A stretch of DNA of 64,000 bases from GWE2-42-39 sp963662895 (GTDB lineage Bacteria > Bacteroidota > Bacteroidia > Bacteroidales > Prolixibacteraceae), in assembly GCA_963662895.1 (NCBI GenBank), contig OY759981.1:558001-622000 (forward strand). The letters run 5' to 3'. The position numbers were made by a program, and so were the translations under genes. Of the stretch, positions 8,523 to 16,276 are shown piece after piece. The first letter of the stretch is position 1, and the number at the start of each line of letters is the position of its first letter. The notes under the pieces are model-generated. The model had not been told where the DNA came from. It did not search any database and saw only the letters and a program-made list of their open reading frames with translations.

Positions 8523-9007
8523 TGTTCGTTTTCTTCAGTAATTAATTCAGGGTACTGAATAATATCATCAACCCGGAATGCATTTGGATAATATTGTTTT
8601 ATTCGCTCTTTTACCTTTAATGCCCCACTTTTTGTCCGGAAATTTCCGACCCTCACCCTGAAATTTGGAGCCTGAAACTGAATGTATGCATCCAAATCAG
8701 GATACTGTTTCAGAAACTCAGTTTTTACTTCAAGTGCTTTTTCCCGTGCATCATGATCGGAATTGAAAAAAATTTCCAGACGATAGCCCTCCAGACCGTT
8801 TCGCCGTTTATTCATAGCTATGTGCCGTTGCAAAAGCGTATCAATCCGTGATTCCTGAATTATATGATTTTCTTTTAAAATGGAAAGAGATGAAGGATTT
8901 CTGAGATCAAACTCTTCAGTTTGTTTTTCGCCCGATTGCAGCTCCTGCGCTTGGAGCGCAAGACCAGTAATCAGAAGAAAAACTAAACCAACACAAAATT
9001 GTTTCAT
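8519..9007 (-). CDS. Exported SPOR-domain protein
   Basis: A 162-aa secreted protein with a clear signal peptide (MKQFCVGLVFLLITGLALQAQ) and a C-terminal SPOR domain (EGYRLEIFFNSDHDAREKA ... FRVRVGNFRTKSGALKVKE, about residues 75-145). SPOR domains bind denuded glycan strands of peptidoglycan, often at the septum. The start was placed at MKQFC because it begins the signal peptide; the frame stays open 14 codons further upstream. Its stop overlaps the purF-like ATG (ATGA), so the two are co-transcribed, though no functional link is obvious. Confidence 0.85.
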   Translation of the reverse strand: MKQFCVGLVFLLITGLALQAQELQSGEKQTEEFDLRNPSSLSILKENHIIQESRIDTLLQRHIAMNKRRNGLEGYRLEIFFNSDHDAREKALEVKTEFLKQYPDLDAYIQFQAPNFRVRVGNFRTKSGALKVKERIKQYYPNAFRVDDIIQYPELITEENEQ

Positions 9008-9316
9008 AGTGACACTAATTTTGAGACTGCAAATATACATTTTAAACATCGAATATCAGAACGGTATTTTTCAACTACTGTCAATTTCCGGGAAAAGGGA
9101 TTATTCTCCAGTAGTGACTCTTCCCCTTTACTATTACAGAAGCCTGAAAACACTATGAACTAATTTATCCGTATCATTGTTAAAAAATGAATTCAATGTT
9201 AAATTAATGTTCAAAATTACTTTTCATTTTAAAAAATTGTTAACAGAATATCTGAAAAATAACTGGTTGTTTTATTTCTTCTTTTGAAGTTTCTTTGTAT
9301 CGATTTTGATTATAAT
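9008..9316. other. Divergent intergenic region, 309 bp
   Basis: AT-rich spacer between the minus-strand SPOR gene and plus-strand miaB. Apart from the -7 box for the SPOR gene I see no ORF, RNA gene or strong hairpin. Confidence 0.6.
9030..9037 (-). promoter_or_regulatory. -7 promoter box TATATTTG before the SPOR gene
   Basis: Perfect TAnnTTTG on the minus strand, 22 bp upstream of the chosen start at 9007. It lies inside the extended upstream reading frame, which supports the shorter start. Confidence 0.5.
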
Positions 9317-10645
9317 ATGAAAAAACTGTTTATCGAAACATACGGCTGCCAGATGAATGTAGCCGACAGCGAGGTCGTAGCTGCTGTATTGCAGGAACGC
9401 GGATACGAAGAAGCACAAACTATTGAAGAGGCTGATGCTGTTTTTTTAAATACCTGTTCAGTGCGCGACAATGCAGAACAGCGTATCTGGGGCCGGCTCG
9501 ATTATTTGAAAAGCCTGAAACGCAAAAACAAAAAGCTGGTTGTTGGCGTTTTAGGCTGCATGGCTGAACGTGTGGGCAACCATTTTCTGGAACATAAGGC
9601 CGTTGACCTTGTTGCAGGGCCGGATGCCTACCGAGATCTTCCGTTCCTGATTGACAAAGCTGAACGGGGAGAAAAAGCCATCAATGTGGAGCTCTCGCTG
9701 AACGAAACATACGATAAAATAACGCCTGTACGCATTGGCGACAAAGCGATTTCAGGGTTCGTAAGCATTACCCGTGGCTGTAATAATTTTTGCACCTACT
9801 GTATTGTGCCTTATACCCGTGGCCGTGAGCGAAGCCGTGACCCACAGGATATTTTAAACGAAGTAAAAGACCTTGCTTCGAAAGGATACAGGGAAATTAC
9901 CCTGCTCGGACAAAATGTAAACTCGTACAAGTGGTTGCCCGAAGGAGAACGAACCCCCGTCCGGTTCCCTGACCTGTTGGAAATGGTTGCACTGTCAGCC
10001 TCTGGTATCCGTATCCGGTTCACAACTTCTCATCCCAAGGATATGAGCGATAAAATACCAAAGATCATTTCCAAATACCAGAACGTGTGCAAACATATCC
10101 ATCTCCCGGTACAGTCGGGAAGCAACGCGGTGCTAAAACGGATGAACCGTAAATACGACCGCAAATGGTATACGGACCGCATCCGGGCTATTCGGAAAAT
10201 TATTCCCGGGTGCAGCATCTCGACCGATGTGTTTACGGGTTTTTGCGGCGAAACAGAGGAAGAGCATCAGGAGACTCTGTCTCTAATGGAATGGGCCCGC
10301 TTCGATATGGCATTCATGTTTAAATATTCGGAACGGCCCGGGACTTATGCCCATCAACATTTGGCAGACGATGTTCCGGAAGAAATCAAACTCAGAAGGC
10401 TAAACGAGATTATCGCCCTTCAGAATAAAATTTCCCTGGAAAACAACCGGGATGATATTGGCAAAACCTTCGAAGTTTTGGTGGAAGGAACTTCGAAAAA
10501 AAACAAAGATGAACTGTTTGGGCGCAGTTCTCAAAACAAAGTAGTAGTCTTTCCGAAAAAAAATTACAAAAAAGGTGATTATGTGCTGGTAAAAATAAAC
10601 CGTTGCACGCAAACAACGTTAATAGGAGAAACAGTTGACAGATAA
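9317..10645 (+). CDS. miaB: tRNA-2-methylthio-N6-dimethylallyladenosine synthase MiaB
   Basis: Radical-SAM methylthiotransferase acting on i6A37 of tRNAs. All cluster ligands are visible: Cys11 (YGCQMN), Cys47 (NTCSVR) and Cys81 (LGCMAE) for the auxiliary [4Fe-4S] cluster, and C155-x3-C159-x2-C162 (RGCNNFCTYC) for the SAM cluster. A TRAM RNA-binding domain follows at about 370-442. Start at MKKLFIETYGCQMN, the conserved N-terminus; a longer in-frame extension from 9284 is not conserved. Length 442 aa is normal. Confidence 0.95.
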   Translation: MKKLFIETYGCQMNVADSEVVAAVLQERGYEEAQTIEEADAVFLNTCSVRDNAEQRIWGRLDYLKSLKRKNKKLVVGVLGCMAERVGNHFLEHKAVDLVAGPDAYRDLPFLIDKAERGEKAINVELSLNETYDKITPVRIGDKAISGFVSITRGCNNFCTYCIVPYTRGRERSRDPQDILNEVKDLASKGYREITLLGQNVNSYKWLPEGERTPVRFPDLLEMVALSASGIRIRFTTSHPKDMSDKIPKIISKYQNVCKHIHLPVQSGSNAVLKRMNRKYDRKWYTDRIRAIRKIIPGCSISTDVFTGFCGETEEEHQETLSLMEWARFDMAFMFKYSERPGTYAHQHLADDVPEEIKLRRLNEIIALQNKISLENNRDDIGKTFEVLVEGTSKKNKDELFGRSSQNKVVVFPKKNYKKGDYVLVKINRCTQTTLIGETVDR

Positions 10646-10676
10646 TCGTAATACATAACTAAAAACAGACAATACG

Positions 10677-10985
10677 ATGATTGCCATTTCAGCAACAGGA
10701 AAAAAAGCACGCGACCTGATGGACCTGCGTTTTGCCAAATGCCCGTATTTTGTACTGATAAACGAAAAGGGTACGATCACCGTTGAAAACCCGTTTTGTA
10801 ACGAAAAATGTAATGTTGCCACACAGGTGGTTAGCTGGTTGCATAAACTGGGCGTAACCAAAGTAATCACAGGCGAACTTGGGCCCAAAGCACGGACTCT
10901 CCTTTTTGAACTGAAAATCCAGATTGTATTGATGGATGCCGAAAAAATCAGTATTCAGAATATCCATAAAAAGCTGAATATCTGA
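10677..10985 (+). CDS. NifX/NifB-C-type FeMo-cofactor-binding domain protein
   Basis: A 102-aa stand-alone dinitrogenase iron-molybdenum cofactor domain, recognised by the fold pattern MIAISATG ... ARDLMDLRFAKCPYFVLI ... and VTKVITGELGPKARTLL. Such small proteins occur in many anaerobes without nitrogenase and are thought to bind metal clusters; the exact role is unknown. Cysteines at about 22, 41 and 45 (FCNEKCN) could be ligands. It starts 31 bp after miaB and may be co-transcribed. Confidence 0.75.
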   Translation: MIAISATGKKARDLMDLRFAKCPYFVLINEKGTITVENPFCNEKCNVATQVVSWLHKLGVTKVITGELGPKARTLLFELKIQIVLMDAEKISIQNIHKKLNI

Positions 10986-11139
10986 TTATCGGAAGAAGCA
11001 CGGAACCATTCAGAAAAAGCTTCTCTTTCAGGTTCAATTTTTACCGGGTTCCGGGAGTCAACGGCTAGCTTCATTTTTGCATGATTAGAGTCGTGTTGAA
11101 TTAATAAAATCAATATCCAATTCAAAGAAATAGTTTTAC

Positions 11140-11147
11140 TATTTTTG
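11140..11147 (+). promoter_or_regulatory. -7 promoter box TATTTTTG upstream of the ferritin-like/VIT1 gene
   Basis: Perfect TAnnTTTG, 78 bp before the preferred start. A leader of about 70 nt would result. Confidence 0.4.
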
Positions 11148-11224
11148 TCTGAGACAGAAGAAACCATGCAATCAGGCATGACTCTCAGGCACTATCAAAT
11201 GTACGAATGGTTAAAATAAATAAG

Positions 11225-12106
11225 ATGAACCGCAAACCTATTTCGCCCGAAATCAGGCAACAGCTTATTAAAGCACAGCGTAATGAAATAACTGAGTACC
11301 ACATTTACAAGCGGCTTGCAAAAGTATCGAAAGATGAGGCAAACCGAAAAGTACTTAACCGGATTGCCGAAGAAGAAAAAGCCCATTATAACATTTGGTT
11401 CAGATATACTGACAAGAAAGTAAACCCAAGTAGTTGGGACATTCAAAGATACTACTGGATTTCACGGATCTTCGGGCTTACATTCGGTTTAAAATTAATG
11501 GAGCAGGGAGAAGAGAACGCACAAATCAATTACAGGTCGATGGCTGATGAGATACCCGAGGCCACAAAGGTAGCTGCCGAAGAAGATCACCACGAGAAAG
11601 AATTGCTGGGACTGATCAGGGAAGACCGGCTGGAATATATCGGATCAATTGTGCTGGGACTGAACGATGCACTGGTTGAAATACTCGGAACACTGGCCGG
11701 GCTGACTTTTGCACTACAGAATACCAAGCTGGTTGCACTGGCAGGTGTCATTGCCGGAATTGCCGGAGCTTTGTCAATGTCGTCGTCGGAATACCTTTCG
11801 AACAAGGCCGAAGATAAATCGCACATGGCAGTTAAATCGGCTGTCTTTACCGGGATTGCCTACCTTTTTGCAGTAGTTTTCCTGGTTGGTCCCTACCTGA
11901 TTTTCAAATCGCCTTTCATGGCACTGATTGTCGCATTGATCGATTCGATACTGGTTGTACTGGCGTTTACCTATTATATTTCGGTTGCCAAAGAACAGCC
12001 TTTCAGGAAACGCTTCCTCGAGATGGTGGTACTGAGTACTTTTGTCGGACTGATTTCCTTCGGACTTGGATACCTGGCACGTATTGCTTTCGGTATCGAA
12101 ATTTAG
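11225..12106 (+). CDS. Ferritin-like domain fused to VIT1/CCC1 transporter (MbfA-like)
   Basis: About 293 aa. The N-terminal half is a ferritin-like/rubrerythrin four-helix domain with di-iron ligand motifs: NEITEYH, EEEKAHYNIWF and EEDHHEKE. The C-terminal half is a CCC1/VIT1 transporter: GLNDALVEILGTLAGLTFAL, then AGALSMSSSEYLSNKAE, then about three further membrane helices. Proteins of this architecture (MbfA in alpha-proteobacteria) export iron or manganese under oxidative stress, with the soluble domain sensing or loading the metal. The start MNRKPISPE follows an A-rich leader; an ATG 18 bp upstream (11207) is equally possible. Confidence 0.85.
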   Translation: MNRKPISPEIRQQLIKAQRNEITEYHIYKRLAKVSKDEANRKVLNRIAEEEKAHYNIWFRYTDKKVNPSSWDIQRYYWISRIFGLTFGLKLMEQGEENAQINYRSMADEIPEATKVAAEEDHHEKELLGLIREDRLEYIGSIVLGLNDALVEILGTLAGLTFALQNTKLVALAGVIAGIAGALSMSSSEYLSNKAEDKSHMAVKSAVFTGIAYLFAVVFLVGPYLIFKSPFMALIVALIDSILVVLAFTYYISVAKEQPFRKRFLEMVVLSTFVGLISFGLGYLARIAFGIEI

Positions 12107-12109
12107 AGA

Positions 12110-12151
12110 CCGGATGTCGGATATTCGATACTGGATGCTGACAATAAATAC
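12110..12151. repeat. Short degenerate GGAT-rich repeat
   Basis: Spacer following the VIT1 gene contains several imperfect GGAT(A/G)(T/C)-type repeats (GGATGTC, GGATATTC, GATACTGGATGC). Low-complexity, no recognised function. Confidence 0.3.
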
Positions 12152-12212
12152 CGGGAATCATAAATTAAGGATCGAGTATCTGTTTTTTATAACTGACTTT
12201 TGACATAAATCC

Positions 12213-12878
12213 ATGAGCGCCCTTCTGTATAAAATGATCCGAGAAGGAGAACACCAGGGGCAGGATTTTAAATTCTGCATCAACGATTCGAAAAAAATAG
12301 CCCGTTCGCTGGTGGCCTTTGCCAATACCAATGGGGGGCGTTTGCTGATCGGTGTAAAAGACAACGGAAAGATCGCCGGTATCAGTTCCGACGAAGAATT
12401 TTACATGGTCGAAGCCGCAGCTAAAATTTACTCGAAACCAGCCATCCTCTTCAGTACCCGGCAACATATTGCCGAGGGTAAGACTGTGCTGGAAATTACC
12501 ATCGAACCAAGCATAAAAAAACCTCATTATGCACAGGATGACAATGGGAAATGGCTGGCTTACTACCGGAAAAACGACGAAAACAAACTGGCCAATAAAG
12601 TGATGATTGAAGTATGGAAAAGAAAATCCGGCAAACGGGGAATTCTGGTCAACTATTCCGATAATGAGAAATGCCTGCTCGACTGGCTCGAAAAAAACGG
12701 TTCGGTTTCGGTTTCCAAATTTGCCCGACTGGCACATATTTCCTTCCAGAAGGCTGAACAAATCATCATCGATTTTATTGTCTTTGATATTCTTAAAATA
12801 GAATTCGAAGGAGATAAAATTTTGTATTTGCTAAATGAAAAATTCAACCGCCACGAATGGGAACAAAGGATGGGATAA
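12213..12878 (+). CDS. AlbA_2 (Schlafen-type) domain protein with C-terminal winged helix
   Basis: 221 aa. The N-terminal AlbA_2 domain is shown by GQDFKFCIN ... KKIARSLVAFANTNGGRLLIGVKDNGKIAGI (about residues 15-60), the core of the putative nucleic-acid-binding/ATPase Schlafen-like fold. The last about 75 residues (EKCLLDWLEKNGSVSVSKFARLAHISFQKAEQIIIDFIVFDILKIEFEGDK) look like a winged helix. Likely a DNA-binding regulator; targets unknown. No toxin, phage or defence genes accompany it. Confidence 0.7.
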   Translation: MSALLYKMIREGEHQGQDFKFCINDSKKIARSLVAFANTNGGRLLIGVKDNGKIAGISSDEEFYMVEAAAKIYSKPAILFSTRQHIAEGKTVLEITIEPSIKKPHYAQDDNGKWLAYYRKNDENKLANKVMIEVWKRKSGKRGILVNYSDNEKCLLDWLEKNGSVSVSKFARLAHISFQKAEQIIIDFIVFDILKIEFEGDKILYLLNEKFNRHEWEQRMG

Positions 12879-12889
12879 CATTTGGATAA

Positions 12890-12916
12890 AAAAAAGACCG
12901 GGGATTCCGGCCTTTT
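12890..12916. terminator. Bidirectional terminator
   Basis: Hairpin AAAAGaCCGG / CCGGcCTTTT with a GATT-type loop between two convergent genes; T-rich on both 3' sides. Confidence 0.7.
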
Positions 12917-12934
12917 ATCTGCTGTGATCTTGTG

Positions 12935-13189
12935 CTATTTTTTATCGCCGCATGCAGCTTTCTTTTCTCCACTGCAGCATTTTTTTGATTCGCACGATTT
13001 TTTGTCACCGCTTTTTGCTTCACTTTTTGTTTTGCTCTTTGCTTCACTCTTAGCAGCCTTTTCTTTTTTATCTTTATCCATGGTTTTTACCTTTACCATT
13101 TCTGCTTTATCTGACACGACGGTAGCTGCGCCAGCCGCGGTGATTCCCATTGCAAAAACTACTGCTAAAACAAATGCTAATTTTTTCAT
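12935..13189 (-). CDS. Small exported Lys-rich, Cys-tailed protein
   Basis: 84 aa. A standard signal peptide (MKKLAFVLAVVFAMGITAAGA) is followed by a lysine/serine/alanine low-complexity stretch (about residues 40-62) and a compact cysteine tail (KKSCESKKCCSGEKKAACGDKK has four cysteines). No family recognised. The signal sequence, length and terminator support a real gene. The cysteine tail suggests metal binding or thiol cross-linking in the envelope; that is inference. Confidence 0.65.
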   Translation of the reverse strand: MKKLAFVLAVVFAMGITAAGAATVVSDKAEMVKVKTMDKDKKEKAAKSEAKSKTKSEAKSGDKKSCESKKCCSGEKKAACGDKK

Positions 13190-13355
13190 GATTTTACTGA
13201 TTTAAATGTTAAACTGACGCAATTTATCAAGATTCAATCTAAATTAAAACAGCATTAACAAACGTTAATAAAAAAAGACTTTATTGTCTCTTATTGCCGT
13301 AAATTGTCTTGAATTAAAAAGGAAGAAGGTCTGGAGCAAATTATTTCTTTATCAC

Positions 13356-13545
13356 TTATCTGTTCCCCAGCCGGCAAACTGCTTCGGAGGTGATTAATTC
13401 CTGGAAACGGGCTTCGTCAATATATTGAAGTTGCAGAGCAGCTTTTTTAATGCTAATGTTCCGTTCGGTAGCAACTTTTACAATCTCAATAGCTTTTTTG
13501 TAGCCAATGGCGGGAATCAGGGCTGTTACAATCGAGGATATTTTG
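13356..13545 (-). pseudogene. 3' fragment of aspartate ammonia-lyase (aspA)
   Basis: Read on the minus strand, the frame encodes SSIVTALIPAIGYKKAIEI..., then ..ERNISIKKAALQL.. and stops at 13356 after LGNR. This matches the last about 60 residues of AspA (family form GIVTALNPYIGYE...). The remaining roughly 400 N-terminal residues are absent: upstream the sequence joins directly to a hydG fragment in a different frame. In Bacteroidota aspA often sits among hydE/hydG/hydF, so this is the scar of a collapsed hydrogenase-maturation operon. Confidence 0.8.
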
Positions 13546-13859
13546 AAAGCCCTGCCCCGGGTACGATTCGCCGGCTACCAGCAACAACCGTTTATGCCCT
13601 TGTCTGATCAACGCTTTGGTTTCGTGTTTTATTTCGTCCTGGGTCAGGCGCACGATATCCTTGTTTTTTGACAGGAACGCACAGTAAACACACTCGTTGG
13701 CACAAAGGTTCGAAATATAGAGCGGGACAAAAAGCACCAGCCTTTTACCATAAATAGTTTCCTTTATACATCCTTTACTTCTTGCGGATCGGGTTTCTGA
13801 TTGTTTTCAAGGATTGAAACAATCTCTTTTTCATTAATAAACCGGATGCCCTGTTTCAT
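13530..13859 (-). pseudogene. hydG remnant (HydG, [FeFe]-hydrogenase maturase) with internal deletion
   Basis: HydG is a radical-SAM tyrosine lyase that builds the CO/CN ligands of the H-cluster. From 13859 the minus strand encodes the HydG N-terminus (MKQGIRFINEKEIVSILENN) and soon hits a stop (about 13765). In another frame the gene resumes with KETIYGKRLVLFVPLYISN, including the radical-SAM motif C-x3-C-x2-C (CANECVYC), and runs to LLLVAGESYPGQGFQNIL before joining aspA sequence. So at least two deletions, one frameshifting, removed the rest of the about 470-aa enzyme. Confidence 0.82.
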
Positions 13860-14002
13860 GATCCTGAATTTTCATTTCTTTGTTTGTTTTTATGTCAGCC
13901 TGTCATATTTTCAGAATAAAAAAATAAGATACTGAAAATCAGTTTTAAAAAATTTGTTTTGTGACATACTTAAGCAGCCTTGGTGCAAAAATGACGTATC
14001 GT

Positions 14003-14031
14003 TTTGTCGGGTTTTACAAAAAATACCTTTG
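14003..14031 (+). promoter_or_regulatory. Promoter of groES-groEL
   Basis: TTTG at 14003-14006 and a perfect TAnnTTTG box (TACCTTTG) at 14024-14031, 17 bp apart, 67 bp before groES. I saw no CIRCE inverted repeat (TTAGCACTC-type). Confidence 0.5.
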
Positions 14032-14098
14032 GCATAAATTCTGATACGGGAGGGTGTCGATTTAAAAATATATGTCTAACAATTAAATAAATCTAAAA

Positions 14099-14382
14099 AT
14101 GGCAGAATTAAAAGGTAAAGTTCTTGCAGGTAAAATTTTAGTTCAACCTCAGGAAGCTGAGAAAAAAACAGCTAGCGGTATTATTATTCCCGACTCAGCA
14201 AAGGAAAAACCACAGGTAGGTAAAGTGGTTTTGACAGGTGCTGACAAAAAAGACGACCCCATGCAACTAAAAGGATACTGGGAGATACTGTTTTTTACGG
14301 AAAATATTCCGGAACTGAATTGCACATTGACGGGACTGATTATCTGTTAATGTCGCAAACAGATGTTTTATACATTATCTAA
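14099..14382 (+). pseudogene. groES: groES, co-chaperonin, frameshifted by a 5-bp insertion
   Basis: GroES caps GroEL and is normally essential. The first 58 codons are standard, including the mobile loop region (EKKTASGIIIPDSAKEKPQVG). At 14274-14278 five extra bases, GATAC, interrupt the frame; they copy a GATAC 9 bp downstream. Without them the sequence reads K-V-G-D-T and continues GKYSGTELHIDGTDYLLMSQTDVLYII to a stop at 14380-14382, a perfect 92-aa-type GroES ending. With them, translation ends at 14350 after 25 aberrant residues. The upstream and downstream halves show no other damage, so the lesion is recent or an assembly error. A second groES copy elsewhere would be required if it is real. 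Confidence 0.88.
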
Positions 14383-14416
14383 ACAATCGTAAATCAGAAT
14401 TAAAACGAATAAAAAA

Positions 14417-16051
14417 ATGGCAAAAGAAATTAAATTCAATATTGAAGCAAGAGATTTGCTAAAAAAAGGTGTTGACCAGTTGGCTGATACCGTAAAAGTT
14501 ACGTTGGGGCCCAAAGGCCGTAATGTGGTAATTGAGAAAAAATTCGGCGCACCACAAATTTCCAAAGACGGTGTAACTGTTGCCAAAGAAATTGAGTTGG
14601 AAGACTCATTTGAAAATATCGGTGCACAGATGGTAAAAGAAGTTGCCAGTAAAACCGGTGACGATGCAGGTGACGGTACAACGACAGCTACTGTTTTGGC
14701 CCAGTCGGTCATCAATGTTGGGCTGAAAAATGTTACTGCCGGAGCTAATCCAATGGATTTGAAACGCGGTATCGACAAAGCTGTTGCCAAAGTGGTTGAA
14801 AACATCAAATCACAGGCACAAAACATTGGCGACGATTTCAGTAAAATTGAACAGGTTGCCAAAGTATCGGCCAACAATGATGAGGAAATCGGGAGCCTGA
14901 TTGCCGAAGCAATGGAAAAAGTAAATAAAGAAGGCGTAATTACAGTGGAAGAAGCCAAAGGTACTGAAACTTACGTGGATGTAGTTGAAGGAATGCAGTT
15001 TGACCGTGGTTACATTTCTCCTTATTTTGTTACCAATGCCGAAAAAATGGAAGCAGATTTGGAGCATCCGTATATTTTGATCCATGACAAGAAGATCAGT
15101 ACTATGAAAGATTTGCTTCCTATTCTGGAACAAACAGCACAGACTGGTCGTCCGTTGATGATTGTTGCTGAAGATGTGGATGGTGAAGCATTGGCGACAC
15201 TGGTTGTAAACCGTTTGCGCGGCTCTTTGAAAGTTTGTGCAGTGAAGGCTCCGGGCTTTGGCGACCGTCGTAAGGAAATGCTGGAAGACCTGGCCATCCT
15301 GACCGGTGGTACAGTTGTCACCGAAGAAAAAGGCATGAAACTGGAAGATACCAGCCTTGATATGCTGGGTAATTCTGAGAAAATTACTGTAAATAAAGAA
15401 AATACCACCGTGGTTGCCGGTGCCGGTGATCTGTCAGCAATTGACGCACGTGTCGGACAAATTAAACGTCAGATTGAAACAACTACTTCGGATTACGACC
15501 GCGAAAAATTACAGGAACGTCTGGCTAAACTGGCTGGTGGTGTTGCTGTTCTTTACGTAGGCGCTGCTTCGGAAGTGGAAATGAAAGAGAAAAAAGACCG
15601 TGTCGACGATGCACTGAGTGCAACACGTGCCGCAGTTGAAGAAGGTATTGTTCCCGGTGGTGGAGTAGCCTATATCCGTGCTATTTCAACATTGGAAGGG
15701 ATGACCGGGGACAATGAAGATGAAACAACCGGTATCGAAATCGTGAAACGTGCTATTGAGGAACCACTTCGCCAGATTGTTGCCAACGCCGGTAAAGAAG
15801 GAGCTGTAATTGTACAGAAAGTACGTGAAGGGGAAGGTGATTTTGGTTACAACGCCCGCATTGATGAATATCAGAACCTTTATGAAAGCGGTGTGATTGA
15901 CCCGGCCAAAGTGACCCGTGTAGCATTGGAAAATGCAGCTTCCATTGCCGGTATGTTCCTGACTACTGAATGTGTCCTGGCTGACATTAAGGAAGATACT
16001 CCTCCTATGCCTCCAATGGGCGGCGGCGGTATGGGCGGCGGCATGATGTAA
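14417..16051 (+). CDS. groL: GroEL chaperonin
   Basis: 60-kDa ATP-dependent chaperonin. 544 aa, full length, with KVTLGPKGRNVVIEK (about 28-42), the ATP-binding DGTTTATVLAQ (about 86-96), GGGVAYIRA and the typical flexible GGM tail (MPPMGGGGMGGGMM). It starts 34 bp after the intact groES stop position, in the usual groES-groEL operon, and is followed by a strong terminator. Confidence 0.97.
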   Translation: MAKEIKFNIEARDLLKKGVDQLADTVKVTLGPKGRNVVIEKKFGAPQISKDGVTVAKEIELEDSFENIGAQMVKEVASKTGDDAGDGTTTATVLAQSVINVGLKNVTAGANPMDLKRGIDKAVAKVVENIKSQAQNIGDDFSKIEQVAKVSANNDEEIGSLIAEAMEKVNKEGVITVEEAKGTETYVDVVEGMQFDRGYISPYFVTNAEKMEADLEHPYILIHDKKISTMKDLLPILEQTAQTGRPLMIVAEDVDGEALATLVVNRLRGSLKVCAVKAPGFGDRRKEMLEDLAILTGGTVVTEEKGMKLEDTSLDMLGNSEKITVNKENTTVVAGAGDLSAIDARVGQIKRQIETTTSDYDREKLQERLAKLAGGVAVLYVGAASEVEMKEKKDRVDDALSATRAAVEEGIVPGGGVAYIRAISTLEGMTGDNEDETTGIEIVKRAIEEPLRQIVANAGKEGAVIVQKVREGEGDFGYNARIDEYQNLYESGVIDPAKVTRVALENAASIAGMFLTTECVLADIKEDTPPMPPMGGGGMGGGMM

Positions 16052-16162
16052 TTGTCTGGCCGTGACACCCAAAAGTAGTTAATTGAGAGATAACATTAGT
16101 TGTCGATCGGCTAACAGACAAGCATAAAATAAAGATTGAACTTGTTCGTCTATTAAAAATAC

Positions 16163-16198
16163 AAACAGCATGGTAACTTTTACCACGCTGTTTTTTTT
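16163..16198 (+). terminator. Terminator after groEL
   Basis: Hairpin with arms ACAGCaTGGTA and TACCAcGCTGT followed by eight T residues; strong intrinsic terminator. Confidence 0.88.
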
Positions 16199-16276
16199 AG
16201 GGTACTCCTGTTCTCCGTATATTCTCGTGTTACCATTATAACTTACTCTAATATCATGTCTTTACTCCAATCCAGA

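Noticed and set aside
10986..11206. tRNA-like GGTTC segments after the NifX-like gene
   Set aside because: Short GGTTC/GAACC repeats are present but no cloverleaf can be drawn; no tRNA or rRNA gene was found anywhere in the window.
13860..14098. CIRCE/HrcA site before groES
   Set aside because: I searched by eye for the TTAGCACTC inverted repeat and did not find it; only a standard promoter was supported.
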